A stretch of DNA of 64,000 nucleotides from Alphaproteobacteria bacterium 41-28. Lineage in GTDB: Bacteria; Pseudomonadota; Alphaproteobacteria; UBA9655. Where the stretch lies: NCBI GenBank assembly GCA_001897795.1, contig MKUL01000013.1:64747-128746 (forward strand). Direction: 5' to 3'. Of the stretch, positions 1-7,844 are shown piece after piece (positions within the stretch are counted from its first letter, which is position 1; every line of letters begins with the position of its first letter). Both the position numbers and the translations under genes were made by a program. Below the pieces are notes generated by a model that searched no databases, was not told the DNA's origin, and saw only the letters and a list, made by a program, of their open reading frames with translations.

Positions 1-101
1 CTTGCACTGCGTCTTATCGTATCAAACTTAATTTAAGATGCAAAACATATTTTCATTTTTTTATCAACATTGAGTAATTTTGATTAAACTAATTTACTTT
101 A

Positions 102-159
102 TAGACTTCGCCATAAGAGAAGGACTTGCCCTTTCCCTCAAAAACCCACATATTTTGTT
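102..159. repeat. Left copy of a ~58-bp direct repeat flanking the RNase III-like gene
   Basis: Bases 102-159 match 1892-1950 with about 50 of 59 positions identical by hand alignment; both end in CATATTTTGTT. The right copy is the leader of yebC and runs into a parS palindrome. The left copy instead runs into a weaker inverted pair (TGTTC ... GAACA). The two copies bracket the secreted RNase III-like gene, so the gene appears to have been inserted ahead of yebC with duplication of the leader. The rest of 1-198 is AT-rich and shows no gene. Confidence 0.75.
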
Positions 160-198
160 CTATAAAATAATGAACAAATAAAATATGAGAGAGGTTCA

Positions 199-1878
199 AT
201 GATCCAGAAACAAAAGACATATCCCACATCTCATCTTATTAAAAAACTTTTTTATTGCTTACTTATTTTGAATTTATGGAATTTTTCTGTAGACAATGTT
301 GAAGCAATGAATAAGGAAAGTTTTCCGCTCGATGAAAAGAAATTTTCCAGAGAACAAGTTATTGATTTTAAAGGGATATATGAGGATATCCATTATACGT
401 TTAAAAATGAAAATCTTCTAAGAGAAGCTTTACGTCCCCTACTTCCTAAAAGGTTACAGTTCCCAAAACAACGGTTCCAACTTTTAGAAAAATTAGGTGA
501 CGCTGTACTCGAACTTATAATAACAGTACGCCTCCAGGATTTATTTCCTACAGAAAACACAGGAACCCATCATGACTTATGTGTTTCTCTTGTTAAAAAT
601 AGAACATTGGCAGACGTTTATCTTCGTAATCTAAATATTGAACAGTATTTACCTTTTCCAGAGCGTTCATCGTGTAAATATTGCAACGTCGTTGAAGCGC
701 TCATAGGTGCTATTTATCGAGATGATAGCAAGAAAGGATTCAATAACTCAAAAAAATTTATTATGAAAATATTAGATGATAATGTCTTACTGGAGAAATT
801 AAAGGAAGTCGCAGAAAAGAATGGAAGCAAATCTGGAGAGAGCGAAAAAGAAGAACTTCGATCACCTTTAGTTAGTGGCATTAATATCTTGCCTCATCTT
901 AAAGAAATCATCCAAGATATATGTCAAAAGAAAGATATAGGCTCGATCAACACAAAATCTTTACTTGGAGAAATTCTAACGAGGGCATGGAATGATACTC
1001 CATCATATGATTTTTCACTCGGAATACATGAAACGGACGTGCCGATTTTTGTAGCGACCGTTTCTGGGGCACAAATTGGAAGTGTTATAAAAGGGTTAGG
1101 CTTGACAGTTGAAGAAGCAAAACAAGATGCAGCCCGAGCTGCCATTAATTTTCTTGCACAAGAAACTCTTATTCCCCCAAAAGAACTTGATACTCAACAA
1201 CAGAATTATACAAAATTTATAAATGAATATTGCTTATCAAAAAATCTTCAGTTCTCATTCACTCCAGAAGTTATCCATCGATCCTCCCCTCTTTTTACCT
1301 TTGAAGCTAAAATCGCCGATGAGATTATTGGTCGAGGTTCTGGATCCACGAAAAAAGCAGCCGCTGAAAATGCAGCCCGTGAAGTGTGTAATCATTTTGT
1401 TCAAAATGGAACTGTTGGTCAGGATACTATCGATCCTCAGAAACAACATAGATCGATATTAAAAGAGTTAAGCGATAAAAAATTAATTCCTGATGTTAAA
1501 TTAACCCAAGATGGCGAGGTACAGCCCGAGAATACCTATAAAATTTGTGTAAAAGTTGGAGAGGATGTTAGTGGCCAGGGAATAGGCTCATTAGAGAGTG
1601 CAAGAGAAAAAGCTTACCAAGAGGTTTTTAATCAACTCTTTGAAAAACAAGAAAAAGAACGGATACAAAGGGAAACTTTCAGGTCTCCATCCAAAACGAC
1701 TAAAAGCAAGTCAGGTGCAAATTTAAAAAAACCTGTCAAATCTTCGCCGCGAGCGTCTTTACCTCCACCTACAACTCCTAAAAAAGATAAAGGTAAAACC
1801 CCAAAAAAGAAGCCAAAAACACAACAGTGGGTACAAAAACCAAAAGGACCAACCAAGGCAATGCCCAATCCTAAATGA
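199..1878 (+). CDS. Secreted RNase III-like protein with three dsRNA-binding domains
   Basis: Seen: a 559-residue protein with an N-terminal signal peptide (KK, then hydrophobic LFYCLLILNLW, probable cleavage after VEA near residue 36). An RNase III core follows at about residues 60-200, with signature LLEKLGDAVL (95-104) and NVVEALIGAIY (163-173). Three dsRBD-like segments lie at about 253-322, 336-402 (with GRGSGSTKKAAAENAA) and 417-481. The last 75 residues are a Lys/Pro-rich basic tail. A GAGAGG Shine-Dalgarno precedes the ATG. Family knowledge: RNase III cuts dsRNA with four acidic residues per domain. Here the first Glu of NERLE-type motifs is Gln, and the Asp of ADxxEAL is Asn, while Glu and Asp of LEKLGD and Glu of VVEAL remain. 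Cleavage may therefore be weakened or lost. Normal bacterial RNase III is cytoplasmic and has one dsRBD. Export plus three dsRBDs suggests a protein acting on host or foreign dsRNA (inference). Confidence 0.85.
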   Translation: MIQKQKTYPTSHLIKKLFYCLLILNLWNFSVDNVEAMNKESFPLDEKKFSREQVIDFKGIYEDIHYTFKNENLLREALRPLLPKRLQFPKQRFQLLEKLGDAVLELIITVRLQDLFPTENTGTHHDLCVSLVKNRTLADVYLRNLNIEQYLPFPERSSCKYCNVVEALIGAIYRDDSKKGFNNSKKFIMKILDDNVLLEKLKEVAEKNGSKSGESEKEELRSPLVSGINILPHLKEIIQDICQKKDIGSINTKSLLGEILTRAWNDTPSYDFSLGIHETDVPIFVATVSGAQIGSVIKGLGLTVEEAKQDAARAAINFLAQETLIPPKELDTQQQNYTKFINEYCLSKNLQFSFTPEVIHRSSPLFTFEAKIADEIIGRGSGSTKKAAAENAAREVCNHFVQNGTVGQDTIDPQKQHRSILKELSDKKLIPDVKLTQDGEVQPENTYKICVKVGEDVSGQGIGSLESAREKAYQEVFNQLFEKQEKERIQRETFRSPSKTTKSKSGANLKKPVKSSPRASLPPPTTPKKDKGKTPKKKPKTQQWVQKPKGPTKAMPNPK

Positions 1879-1891
1879 ATGACGATGTCTT

Positions 1892-1950
1892 TAGACCCTC
1901 GCCATACGAGAAAGACTTGCTCTTCTCCTCAAAAACCAACATATTTTGTT
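1892..1950. repeat. Right copy of the flanking direct repeat (yebC leader)
   Basis: This is the partner of 102-159, about 85% identical. It lies directly upstream of yebC and overlaps the start of the parS palindrome, so it is probably the original position. Confidence 0.75.
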
Positions 1951-1962
1951 TCACGTGAAACA
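1947..1962. promoter_or_regulatory. parS: parS site (ParB-binding centromere), copy 1
   Basis: TGTTTCACGTGAAACA is a perfect 16-bp palindrome identical to the widely conserved bacterial parS consensus. It lies just upstream of yebC. In bacteria with ParABS, parS sites cluster near the replication origin. A second identical site lies at 50376. Confidence 0.9.
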
Positions 1963-1977
1963 TTTTAAGAGGACATC

Positions 1978-2730
1978 ATGGCCGGCCATTCCCAATTTAA
2001 AAACATTATGTATCGGAAAGGGGCACAGGATAAAAAACGCGCCAAGGTTTTTACGAAAATTATCCGAGAACTAACAACCTCTGCCCGTATGAGTCCGGAT
2101 CCGGATGCCAATCCTCGCCTGCGTCAAGCCATTATTGCAGCCCGAGCCGCCAACATGCCCAAAGACACCATGGAGCGGGCGATTAAGCGAGGGGCAGGCG
2201 GAGAAGACACGACGGATTATGTCGAAGTCCGTTACGAAGGCTATGGTCCAGCGGGGGTGGCTGTGATTGTCGAAGCCCTCACCGATAATCGAAATCGTAC
2301 CGCAGGTGAAGTCCGAGCTGCCTTTACAAAATTTGGGGGAAACTTAGGTGAAACCAATAGCGTTAGCTTTATGTTCGACCATACAGGTATCATTCGCTAC
2401 CCTAAAGATAACATTGACTTTGACACCTTTTTTGAAACGGCTCTTGAAGCGGGAGCCCAAAACATTGAAGAAGCAGATAAGACCTATGAGGTTGAATGCA
2501 GTCTTGAAGACTTTTCTAAGGTCCGTGATGCCCTCATCATCAAATTTGGGGATCCTGAAGGAGCTGAACTTATTTGGAAACCACAGACAACAGCCCCTGT
2601 GGATGAAGAAAAGGCCTCTTCTCTTCTAAAGCTCATCGATGTTTTAGAAGACAATGATGATGTCCAGGCTGTTTTTGCGAATTTCGAAATGTCTGATGAG
2701 GTCATGGAAAAACTTGCAGAGGGGAAGTAG
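1978..2730 (+). CDS. yebC: YebC/PmpR-family protein
   Basis: The 250-residue product begins [23 protein letters not shown], the family N-terminus with W replaced by Q-F (usually MAGHSKWANI). It also holds the conserved [21 protein letters not shown] and [14 protein letters not shown] stretches. YebC-family proteins have been described as DNA-binding regulators and, more recently, as factors that help ribosomes through proline-rich stretches; the acidic C-terminal domain is typical. Length is normal. The start is set by GAGG about 6 bases before the ATG. It is separated from the upstream secreted gene by a parS site. In many alphaproteobacteria yebC lies near ruvC; that end would be outside this window or was lost through the upstream insertion. 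Confidence 0.95.
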   Translation: MAGHSQFKNIMYRKGAQDKKRAKVFTKIIRELTTSARMSPDPDANPRLRQAIIAARAANMPKDTMERAIKRGAGGEDTTDYVEVRYEGYGPAGVAVIVEALTDNRNRTAGEVRAAFTKFGGNLGETNSVSFMFDHTGIIRYPKDNIDFDTFFETALEAGAQNIEEADKTYEVECSLEDFSKVRDALIIKFGDPEGAELIWKPQTTAPVDEEKASSLLKLIDVLEDNDDVQAVFANFEMSDEVMEKLAEGK

Positions 2731-2743
2731 TGAATGCAGCTAG

Positions 2744-2810
2744 CACTTAATCACCTCTCCCCTTCGTGGGAGAGGTCACTGCGAAGCAGTGGGTGAGGGG
2801 GTTTTAAGTG
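2744..2810. repeat. Palindromic repeat, family B copy 1
   Basis: Outer arms CACTTAA and TTAAGTG enclose a second hairpin (CTCTCCCC/GGGAGAG) and end in GGGTGAGGGGG. Related sequences occur at 6105-6135 and 20804-20870. It sits just after yebC and may end its transcript, although there is no clear T-run. Confidence 0.7.
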
Positions 2811-2850
2811 ACTAAGTACAATTAAAATTAGACAAAATCATACAGTGCTG

Positions 2851-3001
2851 CACGAGATTGCTTCGTCCCCCCGTTTTCACAGGGGTCCTCGCAATGACGT
2901 TTTTGGAAAAAATGCTGGGTGCTGAATGACCAATTCCAAATTTGATTTTTTGTGGGAATTGTATAAAATCATAAATGTAAACTGGAGATTGCTTTCGTCT
3001 C
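2851..3001. repeat. Dispersed intergenic repeat, family C relatives, between yebC and recG
   Basis: GAGATTGCTTCGTC (about 2855), followed by a hairpin CCCCCGTTTTCACAGGGG and CTCGCAATGACG, resembles the repeats at 13851 and 28643. A second, degenerate GAGATTGCTTTCGTCT lies at 2985 just before the recG start codon. No coding sequence is supported in 2811-3001. Confidence 0.5.
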
Positions 3002-5071
3002 ATGCGTCCAGAAATTCTCTTCCCTCTTTATACCCCTCTTGAGAATTTGAAAGGTGTCGGCCCGGCCCTTGCAAAGACTCTCAAAAGACTAGGTATCCTG
3101 CGTGTTGTTGACATGATTTGGCATTTGCCCGTGGGAGTCGCTCACTTTCCTTTAAAAAGCTCACTCAAAGAGTGCAGGGAAGGAGAGCCGGTGGCATTGG
3201 TTGTGCGTATCCTTGAGTATGAAGCACCCTTTCAGGGGAGTCGAAAACCTTTTAAGGTCGTGTGTGAGGTCGGAGGAGATTACATAGACCTTACCTTTTT
3301 TAAGGCCTATCCGAAAACGATTGAAATGCGACTGCCTGTTGGTCAAAAGCGACTGATCTGTGGGACACTCGATCGGTTTTTAGGAATGTGGCAAATGCCC
3401 CATCCTGAACGGATTGTTCCGGCTGAGGTTGCCCCCTATTGGCAAGAGAAAAGTCCTCTTTATCCCTTAACGGCAGGTCTCTTCCAAGGTCAGGCTCAAA
3501 AATTCGTTCAAATGGCTCTTAAACGAGCGCCAGAGTTACCAGAGTGGATTCCTCCCTCCCATCAAGGCCCATGGCCCTCCTGGCGGAAAGCTCTTGAGAA
3601 GGCCCATACCCCTCAGAATGAGGGAGATCTCCAGCCTCATCACCCTGCCCGGGAGAGGCTGGCCTTTGATGAACTTTTTGCTGATCAGTTGGCCTTGGGT
3701 CTTGTGCGAAGAGCCCAGCGGTCGGGAAAGTCTATTGTTTTCCAAGGGGTTTTAAAGAATAAGATCTTGGAAGCCTTTGGTCACCCCTTAACCCCAGGTC
3801 AAACTCAGGCCTTACAAGAAATTGAAGCTGACTTGGCGTCAACCTCTCGCATGATTCGCCTACTTCAAGGAGATGTCGGATCGGGAAAAACTTTAGTGGC
3901 TTTTTTGGCGATTGCAGATGCTATTGAGGCGGGCTACCAAGCCGCCTTTCTTGCTCCAACGGAAATTCTCGCCAACCAGCATGCTCAAACCTTGGCAGCT
4001 CTCGGGGGGCAAGTCGGAATTGAAGTAGCCCTTCTCACCAGTCGAAAGAAGAAGAAGGCTTCTCTTTATGAGGACCTTGCCGATGGAAAGATCCATCTTG
4101 TTGTCGGAACCCATGCCCTTTTGCAAGAGGCCGTTCAGTTTTCAAACTTGGGTTTTGTTGTTATTGATGAGCAACATCGGTTTGGTGTGGAACAACGTTT
4201 AAACTTAACAGCAAAAGGGGAAGCCGTGGATGTTTTGGTGATGACGGCGACTCCTATCCCACGCACATTACGTCTCACAACCTACGGTGATTTGGAGGTT
4301 TCTCGTATTCCAGATAAGCCTCAAGGACGCAAATCCATTCAAACCCGTGTTTTGGGCCTGAATCGCCTTGATGAGGTGTGCGAAGGTCTTAAGCGCTTTA
4401 TGGCTGATGGACATAAAATCTATTGGGTGTGTCCCCTTGTTGAGGAGTCGGAAGTTCTGGACTTAGCGGCTGCAAAAGATCGCTATGAGCATCTTAAAGC
4501 CCTTCTTGGAGCAGAGAAAGTGGGACTTGTTTACGGCAAACAAAAGAGCGAAGAGAAGGAAGCCGTTATGGCTGCTTTTAAGGACGGAGCGTGTCAAGTT
4601 CTTGTGGCGACGACCGTTATTGAAGTTGGCATTGACATAAAGGTAGCGAATCTTATGGTTGTCGAGCATGCAGAGCGCTTTGGCCTGGCCCAACTCCACC
4701 AGCTACGGGGACGAGTCGGAAGAGGGGATATTGAGGCTCACTGTCTTTTGCTTTATGGATATCCCCTCTCTGAGATTGCGAAAAGGCGTCTTCAGGTGAT
4801 GCGTGAGACTGAGGACGGTTTTCGGATTGCGGAGGAAGATTTAGCTTTGCGGGGAGGGGGAGATGTGCTTGGGACAAAACAAAGCGGGTTACCGTCCTAT
4901 AAACTTGCAGATCCCTTGACATGTGGCCCTCTCCTTGAGAAAGCATATCTTGCAGCGCAAGGGTTACTGAAAGAAGATCCCCATCTCCAGTCACCGCAAG
5001 GTCAAGGAGCGCGGCTTCTTCTCTATCTTTTTGGGCAGGAGGAGGTTATTCATACGTTAACGTCGGGGTAG
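3002..5071 (+). CDS. recG: ATP-dependent DNA helicase RecG
   Basis: The 689-residue product is a normal-length RecG. It remodels stalled replication forks and branch-migrates Holliday junctions. In order it shows the N-terminal wedge region beginning with the helix-hairpin-like LKGVGPALAKTLKRLGI, Walker A GDVGSGKT (about 289-296), motif II DEQHRFG (about 388-394), motif III TATPIPRT, and the helicase C-terminal lobe with VATTVIEVGIDI and QLRGRVGRG. The C-terminal TRG-type region (GGGDVLGTKQSG) is present. The ATG is immediately preceded by the degenerate repeat, and no strong Shine-Dalgarno is seen, so the exact start is slightly uncertain. Confidence 0.97.
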   Translation: MRPEILFPLYTPLENLKGVGPALAKTLKRLGILRVVDMIWHLPVGVAHFPLKSSLKECREGEPVALVVRILEYEAPFQGSRKPFKVVCEVGGDYIDLTFFKAYPKTIEMRLPVGQKRLICGTLDRFLGMWQMPHPERIVPAEVAPYWQEKSPLYPLTAGLFQGQAQKFVQMALKRAPELPEWIPPSHQGPWPSWRKALEKAHTPQNEGDLQPHHPARERLAFDELFADQLALGLVRRAQRSGKSIVFQGVLKNKILEAFGHPLTPGQTQALQEIEADLASTSRMIRLLQGDVGSGKTLVAFLAIADAIEAGYQAAFLAPTEILANQHAQTLAALGGQVGIEVALLTSRKKKKASLYEDLADGKIHLVVGTHALLQEAVQFSNLGFVVIDEQHRFGVEQRLNLTAKGEAVDVLVMTATPIPRTLRLTTYGDLEVSRIPDKPQGRKSIQTRVLGLNRLDEVCEGLKRFMADGHKIYWVCPLVEESEVLDLAAAKDRYEHLKALLGAEKVGLVYGKQKSEEKEAVMAAFKDGACQVLVATTVIEVGIDIKVANLMVVEHAERFGLAQLHQLRGRVGRGDIEAHCLLLYGYPLSEIAKRRLQVMRETEDGFRIAEEDLALRGGGDVLGTKQSGLPSYKLADPLTCGPLLEKAYLAAQGLLKEDPHLQSPQGQGARLLLYLFGQEEVIHTLTSG

Positions 5072-5106
5072 TGGTGCAGGTCACACTTTACGGTATTCCG
5101 GGATTT

Positions 5107-5142
5107 AAAAAATCTTAAACCCAAAGGGTCTTAGATTTTTTT
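5107..5142 (+). terminator. Probable intrinsic terminator after recG
   Basis: AAAAAATCTTAAACCC, a 3-base loop, then GGGTCTTAGATTTTTTT forms an imperfect 16-bp stem ending in a T-run. It lies about 35 bases after the recG stop codon. Confidence 0.6.
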
Positions 5143-5182
5143 AATACACGGAACCTTGAAAAACCAGACAATCCTTACTAGG

Positions 5183-5227
5183 TTCCGGGTACTAACCCCG
5201 GATTAAATCCGGGGCTAAGTCCCGGAA
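5183..5227. repeat. Palindromic repeat, family D
   Basis: TTCCGGG ... CCCGGAA outer arms enclose AACCCCGGATT/AATCCGGGG. It looks like a short dispersed palindrome with flanking AATGACG. The motif TCCCGGAATT also occurs near 63938. It lies between recG and the next gene. Confidence 0.55.
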
Positions 5228-5245
5228 TGACGCTCAAGGTAAGTA

Positions 5246-5941
5246 ATGAGGAAAGAAATGGTTACAGTTTTTACATGTCAGGGACAAGATATCCCCCTTA
5301 AATATAAGCCTAGCCAAAGAGCAAAGCGGCTCTCTTTGCGGCTATCTCCAAAAGATGTCTCTCTCGTATTAACGGTTCCTCCCCGTGTGAGCTCTTCTCA
5401 AATCACCGCATTTCTTAAACGGTGTACGCCGTGGGTAGAAAATCAACTGAGAAAGGTTGCAAAAACAATTTCCATCAAGCCAGGGGAAAAAGTCTCCCTT
5501 CATGGAACGATGTTCGAGTGCAGGGTGGATCCTTTGCGTCGAAAGCCATCTCTTTGTCAAGCAACCCATACCCTTCATTTACCACCACGATGTGGGCAAA
5601 AAGATCTGTATGATGTCTTTAAGAAAATGGCGATCAAGATTCTTACGCCTTATGTGGAAAAAGCAGCCATAGCCTTGGGACAACGGATTGAAAAAGTAAC
5701 TATCCGAGATACAAAATCCCGTTGGGGGAGCTGTTCCACAAGTAAAACAATTTCCCTGAGTTGGAGACTCATTCTTGCTCCACCAGAGGTTGCTCACTAT
5801 GTGTGCATTCACGAGGCTGCCCATCTCCTTCATATGAATCATAGCCGGGCATTTTGGAAAGTCGTGGGAGAGTTATGTCCAGGGTACAAGTCCTGTCAAA
5901 AATGGCTTAAGGCACATGGGCCGTCGCTTATGCGCGTCTGA
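5246..5941 (+). CDS. YgjP-like (M48-type) zinc metallopeptidase
   Basis: The 231-residue protein has the YgjP/DUF45 layout: an N-terminal beta-rich part beginning around YKPSQRAKRLSLRLSPK, the motif KSRWGSCSTSKTISLSWRLILAP (about 157-180), and the zinc site HEAAHLLHMNHS (about 188-199) with the HExxH pattern. The C-terminus has the family GYKSCQKWLKAH. The family is predicted to be a small soluble metallopeptidase, and substrates are not well known. An in-frame ATG five codons downstream is an alternative start. It is the last gene of its direction before a 365-base region of repeats and a broken gene. Confidence 0.85.
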   Translation: MRKEMVTVFTCQGQDIPLKYKPSQRAKRLSLRLSPKDVSLVLTVPPRVSSSQITAFLKRCTPWVENQLRKVAKTISIKPGEKVSLHGTMFECRVDPLRRKPSLCQATHTLHLPPRCGQKDLYDVFKKMAIKILTPYVEKAAIALGQRIEKVTIRDTKSRWGSCSTSKTISLSWRLILAPPEVAHYVCIHEAAHLLHMNHSRAFWKVVGELCPGYKSCQKWLKAHGPSLMRV

Positions 5942-6062
5942 TACCAATTCGCTTTCTTCCAATGAGTGCATCAGACTTCGGACTCGGGGTGCTTACGTAT
6001 TTGAATACGCTCCGCGCCCCTCGCCTCGTCTTCCTGCTCATTGTTTGAAATCAAAATGGTAT
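5941..6062. repeat. Long imperfect palindrome with ATACCA/TGGTAT ends
   Basis: ATACCAATT at 5941 (overlapping the last base of the preceding stop) pairs with AATGGTAT at 6055-6062. CCAATGAG pairs with CTCATTG further in, and the centre holds the palindrome ACGTATTTGAATACG. Terminal pairing and a GC-rich middle suggest a small miniature element rather than a gene. Confidence 0.45.
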
Positions 6063-6104
6063 GAGATTGTTGGCACAACCTAGTGCTGTAACTGTTTAGA
6101 AAGA

Positions 6105-6135
6105 CCCCTCACCCGCCCGAAGGGCGGGTGAGGGG
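6105..6135. repeat. Palindromic repeat, family B copy 2
   Basis: A perfect 14-bp inverted repeat, CCCCTCACCCGCCC, with loop GAA, is followed by TTTTAAGTGA as in copy 1. Read on the minus strand it lies across the 3' end of the broken CopG-type gene at 6146-6276. Confidence 0.75.
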
Positions 6136-6145
6136 TTTTAAGTGA

Positions 6146-6276
6146 TTCTTCTCTTTCTTCAAGAAATTCTTCAACAGCCTGGCGTATAAAATAGCTTTTG
6201 TTTCAGTCTAATTCGTGGGAAAGATGATCAAGTCGTTTGTTAAGTCGATCAGAAATGCGTAACTAATGGTGCTCAT
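6146..6276 (-). pseudogene. Broken ribbon-helix-helix (CopG/RelB-like) antitoxin gene
   Basis: Read on the minus strand from an ATG at 6276 with GGAGGG upstream, the first codons give MSTIS. A shift of one frame then gives RISDRLNKRLDHLSHELD, a TGA stop, then NKSYFIRQAVEEFLEEREE. Joined, this is a typical short RHH antitoxin N-terminus (beta strand, then two helices with the SYFIRQAVEEFL second helix). One frameshift and one in-frame stop disable it, and its 3' end runs straight into the palindromic repeat. No matching toxin gene remains next to it. Family assignment is from motif pattern only. Confidence 0.7.
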
Positions 6277-6306
6277 AACTCCCTCCATACCGCATATGCA
6301 ATATCC

Positions 6307-6933
6307 CTAAAACCAGTACTTAACCCCTGCCGCAAGGACGGTTGAAGCATCATGAATTCCATGGAATGTTCCAAACATTCCCGAGCGGTGGTGATAACGT
6401 AAAACAAAAGCCCATTGAGGATAACAGGGAAGAGAGAACGTTGCCTCTGCCATGACGTAATTTAATGTTTTGTCCGAATCATGCTTTCCGCGTCTCTTAA
6501 CTTCAAGTTTAGGCTTGCGCGTAGCAATACTTATTCCATCTCCGATCGCAAGAGTTGTGGGAAGGGTTTTGTACCATGGGAAACATTTCCAACGGGCAAT
6601 AATGGCAATGGGAGCTCCCTCAAAATGTTTTTGATGTCCGAAATGCTGTACAGCTACTGATTCAAGTTCAAAACCGAGACGATTATTCAAGTAAGTTGCT
6701 ATCTCTTTAGAAATAGCGAGCGCAATGATTCCCGATTTTCCAAAATCATGCCTACGAATAATTTTGCTTGAGGTTTGTGAGGTCAAAGGGCCACTAAAGA
6801 TCGTCGTTGCCCATCCTTTGTTCCACCAGCACGGCCACGATTGCGACTGGATAGGAGGCTGTTGATAACAATTTTGAGCCATAAGATCTTGAACCATTAA
6901 TAAACATAATAACCCTAAAATATACCGCATCAT
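6307..6933 (-). CDS. Outer-membrane beta-barrel protein, PagL-like (lipid A 3-O-deacylase family?)
   Basis: The 208-residue protein has a signal peptide (MMRYILGLLCLLMVQDLMAQ). Alternating hydrophobic strands follow, and the C-terminus is GVKYWF with a terminal aromatic residue, as in outer-membrane barrels. Near the end, FVLRYHHRSGMFG matches the RYxHxS pattern that holds the catalytic His and Ser in PagL-type deacylases. PagL removes the 3-O-linked acyl chain of lipid A in the outer membrane and can change recognition by hosts. The next gene on the same strand is mlaD, which fits an outer-membrane lipid theme. The call is from motif spacing and barrel features; a generic barrel remains possible. 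Confidence 0.55.
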   Translation of the reverse strand: MMRYILGLLCLLMVQDLMAQNCYQQPPIQSQSWPCWWNKGWATTIFSGPLTSQTSSKIIRRHDFGKSGIIALAISKEIATYLNNRLGFELESVAVQHFGHQKHFEGAPIAIIARWKCFPWYKTLPTTLAIGDGISIATRKPKLEVKRRGKHDSDKTLNYVMAEATFSLPCYPQWAFVLRYHHRSGMFGTFHGIHDASTVLAAGVKYWF

Positions 6934-6945
6934 TATTATCTCCTT

Positions 6946-7842
6946 TTATCTCTGCGGAACTGAAACTCCTTTTCGTTGAGAGTCAAACAGCAAGCTTCTT
7001 GGATTTTCATCAAGTTTTTCAAAGAATCGTGTCGCCGTTGTAATCATTTCCCGCGTATCACTTAAAGTTTGGAGAATTTCATAAGAACCAGTTTGCGTCA
7101 ATGCATCGAGTGCTGCTCGGTTGTCTTTTATAAAATTCCCGAAATCATCTGCAGCGGAATCTATTTTAATTAACGTTTTTTGGGTAGAAAGACCCAGATT
7201 TTTGAGTTCTTTATCAAATGTTATCATGGCGGCGTTTGAATTATTGAGTAAGTTTTTTAGGGGATCAGAACATTCCACCAGATGGTGAGAAAGCCGGTCT
7301 ATATTTTTTAAGGTATTAGAAAATCGATGCCTATTTTCCTCATTAAAGGTGGCATTGATACGATCGACAAGGTTTGTAAGCTTATTCGCAAGCCGAGGCA
7401 ACGTTGTCATTATCTCTTCTACACCTGAATACCGAGAGGGAATGACGGGATATTTTTGCCCAGGCTTGGCTTTTAAGAGAGGACTGTTTTTGCTCCCCCC
7501 ATAAATTTGTACAAATTTATACCCTGTCAGTCCTTGCAGCTCGAGAGAGGCATAGGCATCTTCTTTGATAGGAATATTGTCCTTAATCGCAACCGTAATA
7601 TTCACGCGCTCAAGGTTGCCAGTATCAAGCTTAATTTTTTTGACGGTTCCGACAGGGACTCCAAGATAATTTACAGCTCCTCCCATGGTAAGTCCTGTTA
7701 CAGACCCTGGAAAATAGATGGTGTAATAATTTACCTTTTCGTCAAAGTCTGTTTTTGCAATCCATAAGAAAAACCCTAAGATGCCTGCTAGAGACAGTAG
7801 GACAAAAATACCGACAATCATATATCCAGCCCGTGTTTCCAT
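6946..7842 (-). CDS. mlaD: MlaD-type MCE-domain protein of phospholipid transporter
   Basis: The 298-residue product starts METRAGYMIVGIFVLLSLAGILGFFLWIAK, one N-terminal membrane segment. An MCE domain follows (about residues 35-120, with SVTGLTMGGAVNYLGVPVGTVKKI). A long helical C-terminal region has no extra transmembrane segment. In the Mla system MlaD is a hexameric periplasmic ring that binds phospholipid and docks on MlaE-MlaF. The ATG at 7842 is chosen because it comes immediately after the stop codon of mlaF; a longer reading frame would run back inside mlaF. The C-terminal part is longer than in E. coli MlaD, as is common in alphaproteobacteria. Confidence 0.92.
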   Translation of the reverse strand: METRAGYMIVGIFVLLSLAGILGFFLWIAKTDFDEKVNYYTIYFPGSVTGLTMGGAVNYLGVPVGTVKKIKLDTGNLERVNITVAIKDNIPIKEDAYASLELQGLTGYKFVQIYGGSKNSPLLKAKPGQKYPVIPSRYSGVEEIMTTLPRLANKLTNLVDRINATFNEENRHRFSNTLKNIDRLSHHLVECSDPLKNLLNNSNAAMITFDKELKNLGLSTQKTLIKIDSAADDFGNFIKDNRAALDALTQTGSYEILQTLSDTREMITTATRFFEKLDENPRSLLFDSQRKGVSVPQR

Positions 7843-7844
7843 GC

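Noticed and set aside
4653..4994. Open frame on the strand opposite recG (113 codons)
   Set aside because: It is an antisense shadow of the conserved helicase domain, without a ribosome-binding site or recognisable protein pattern. The same holds for other long frames opposite clpB, parC and glmS.
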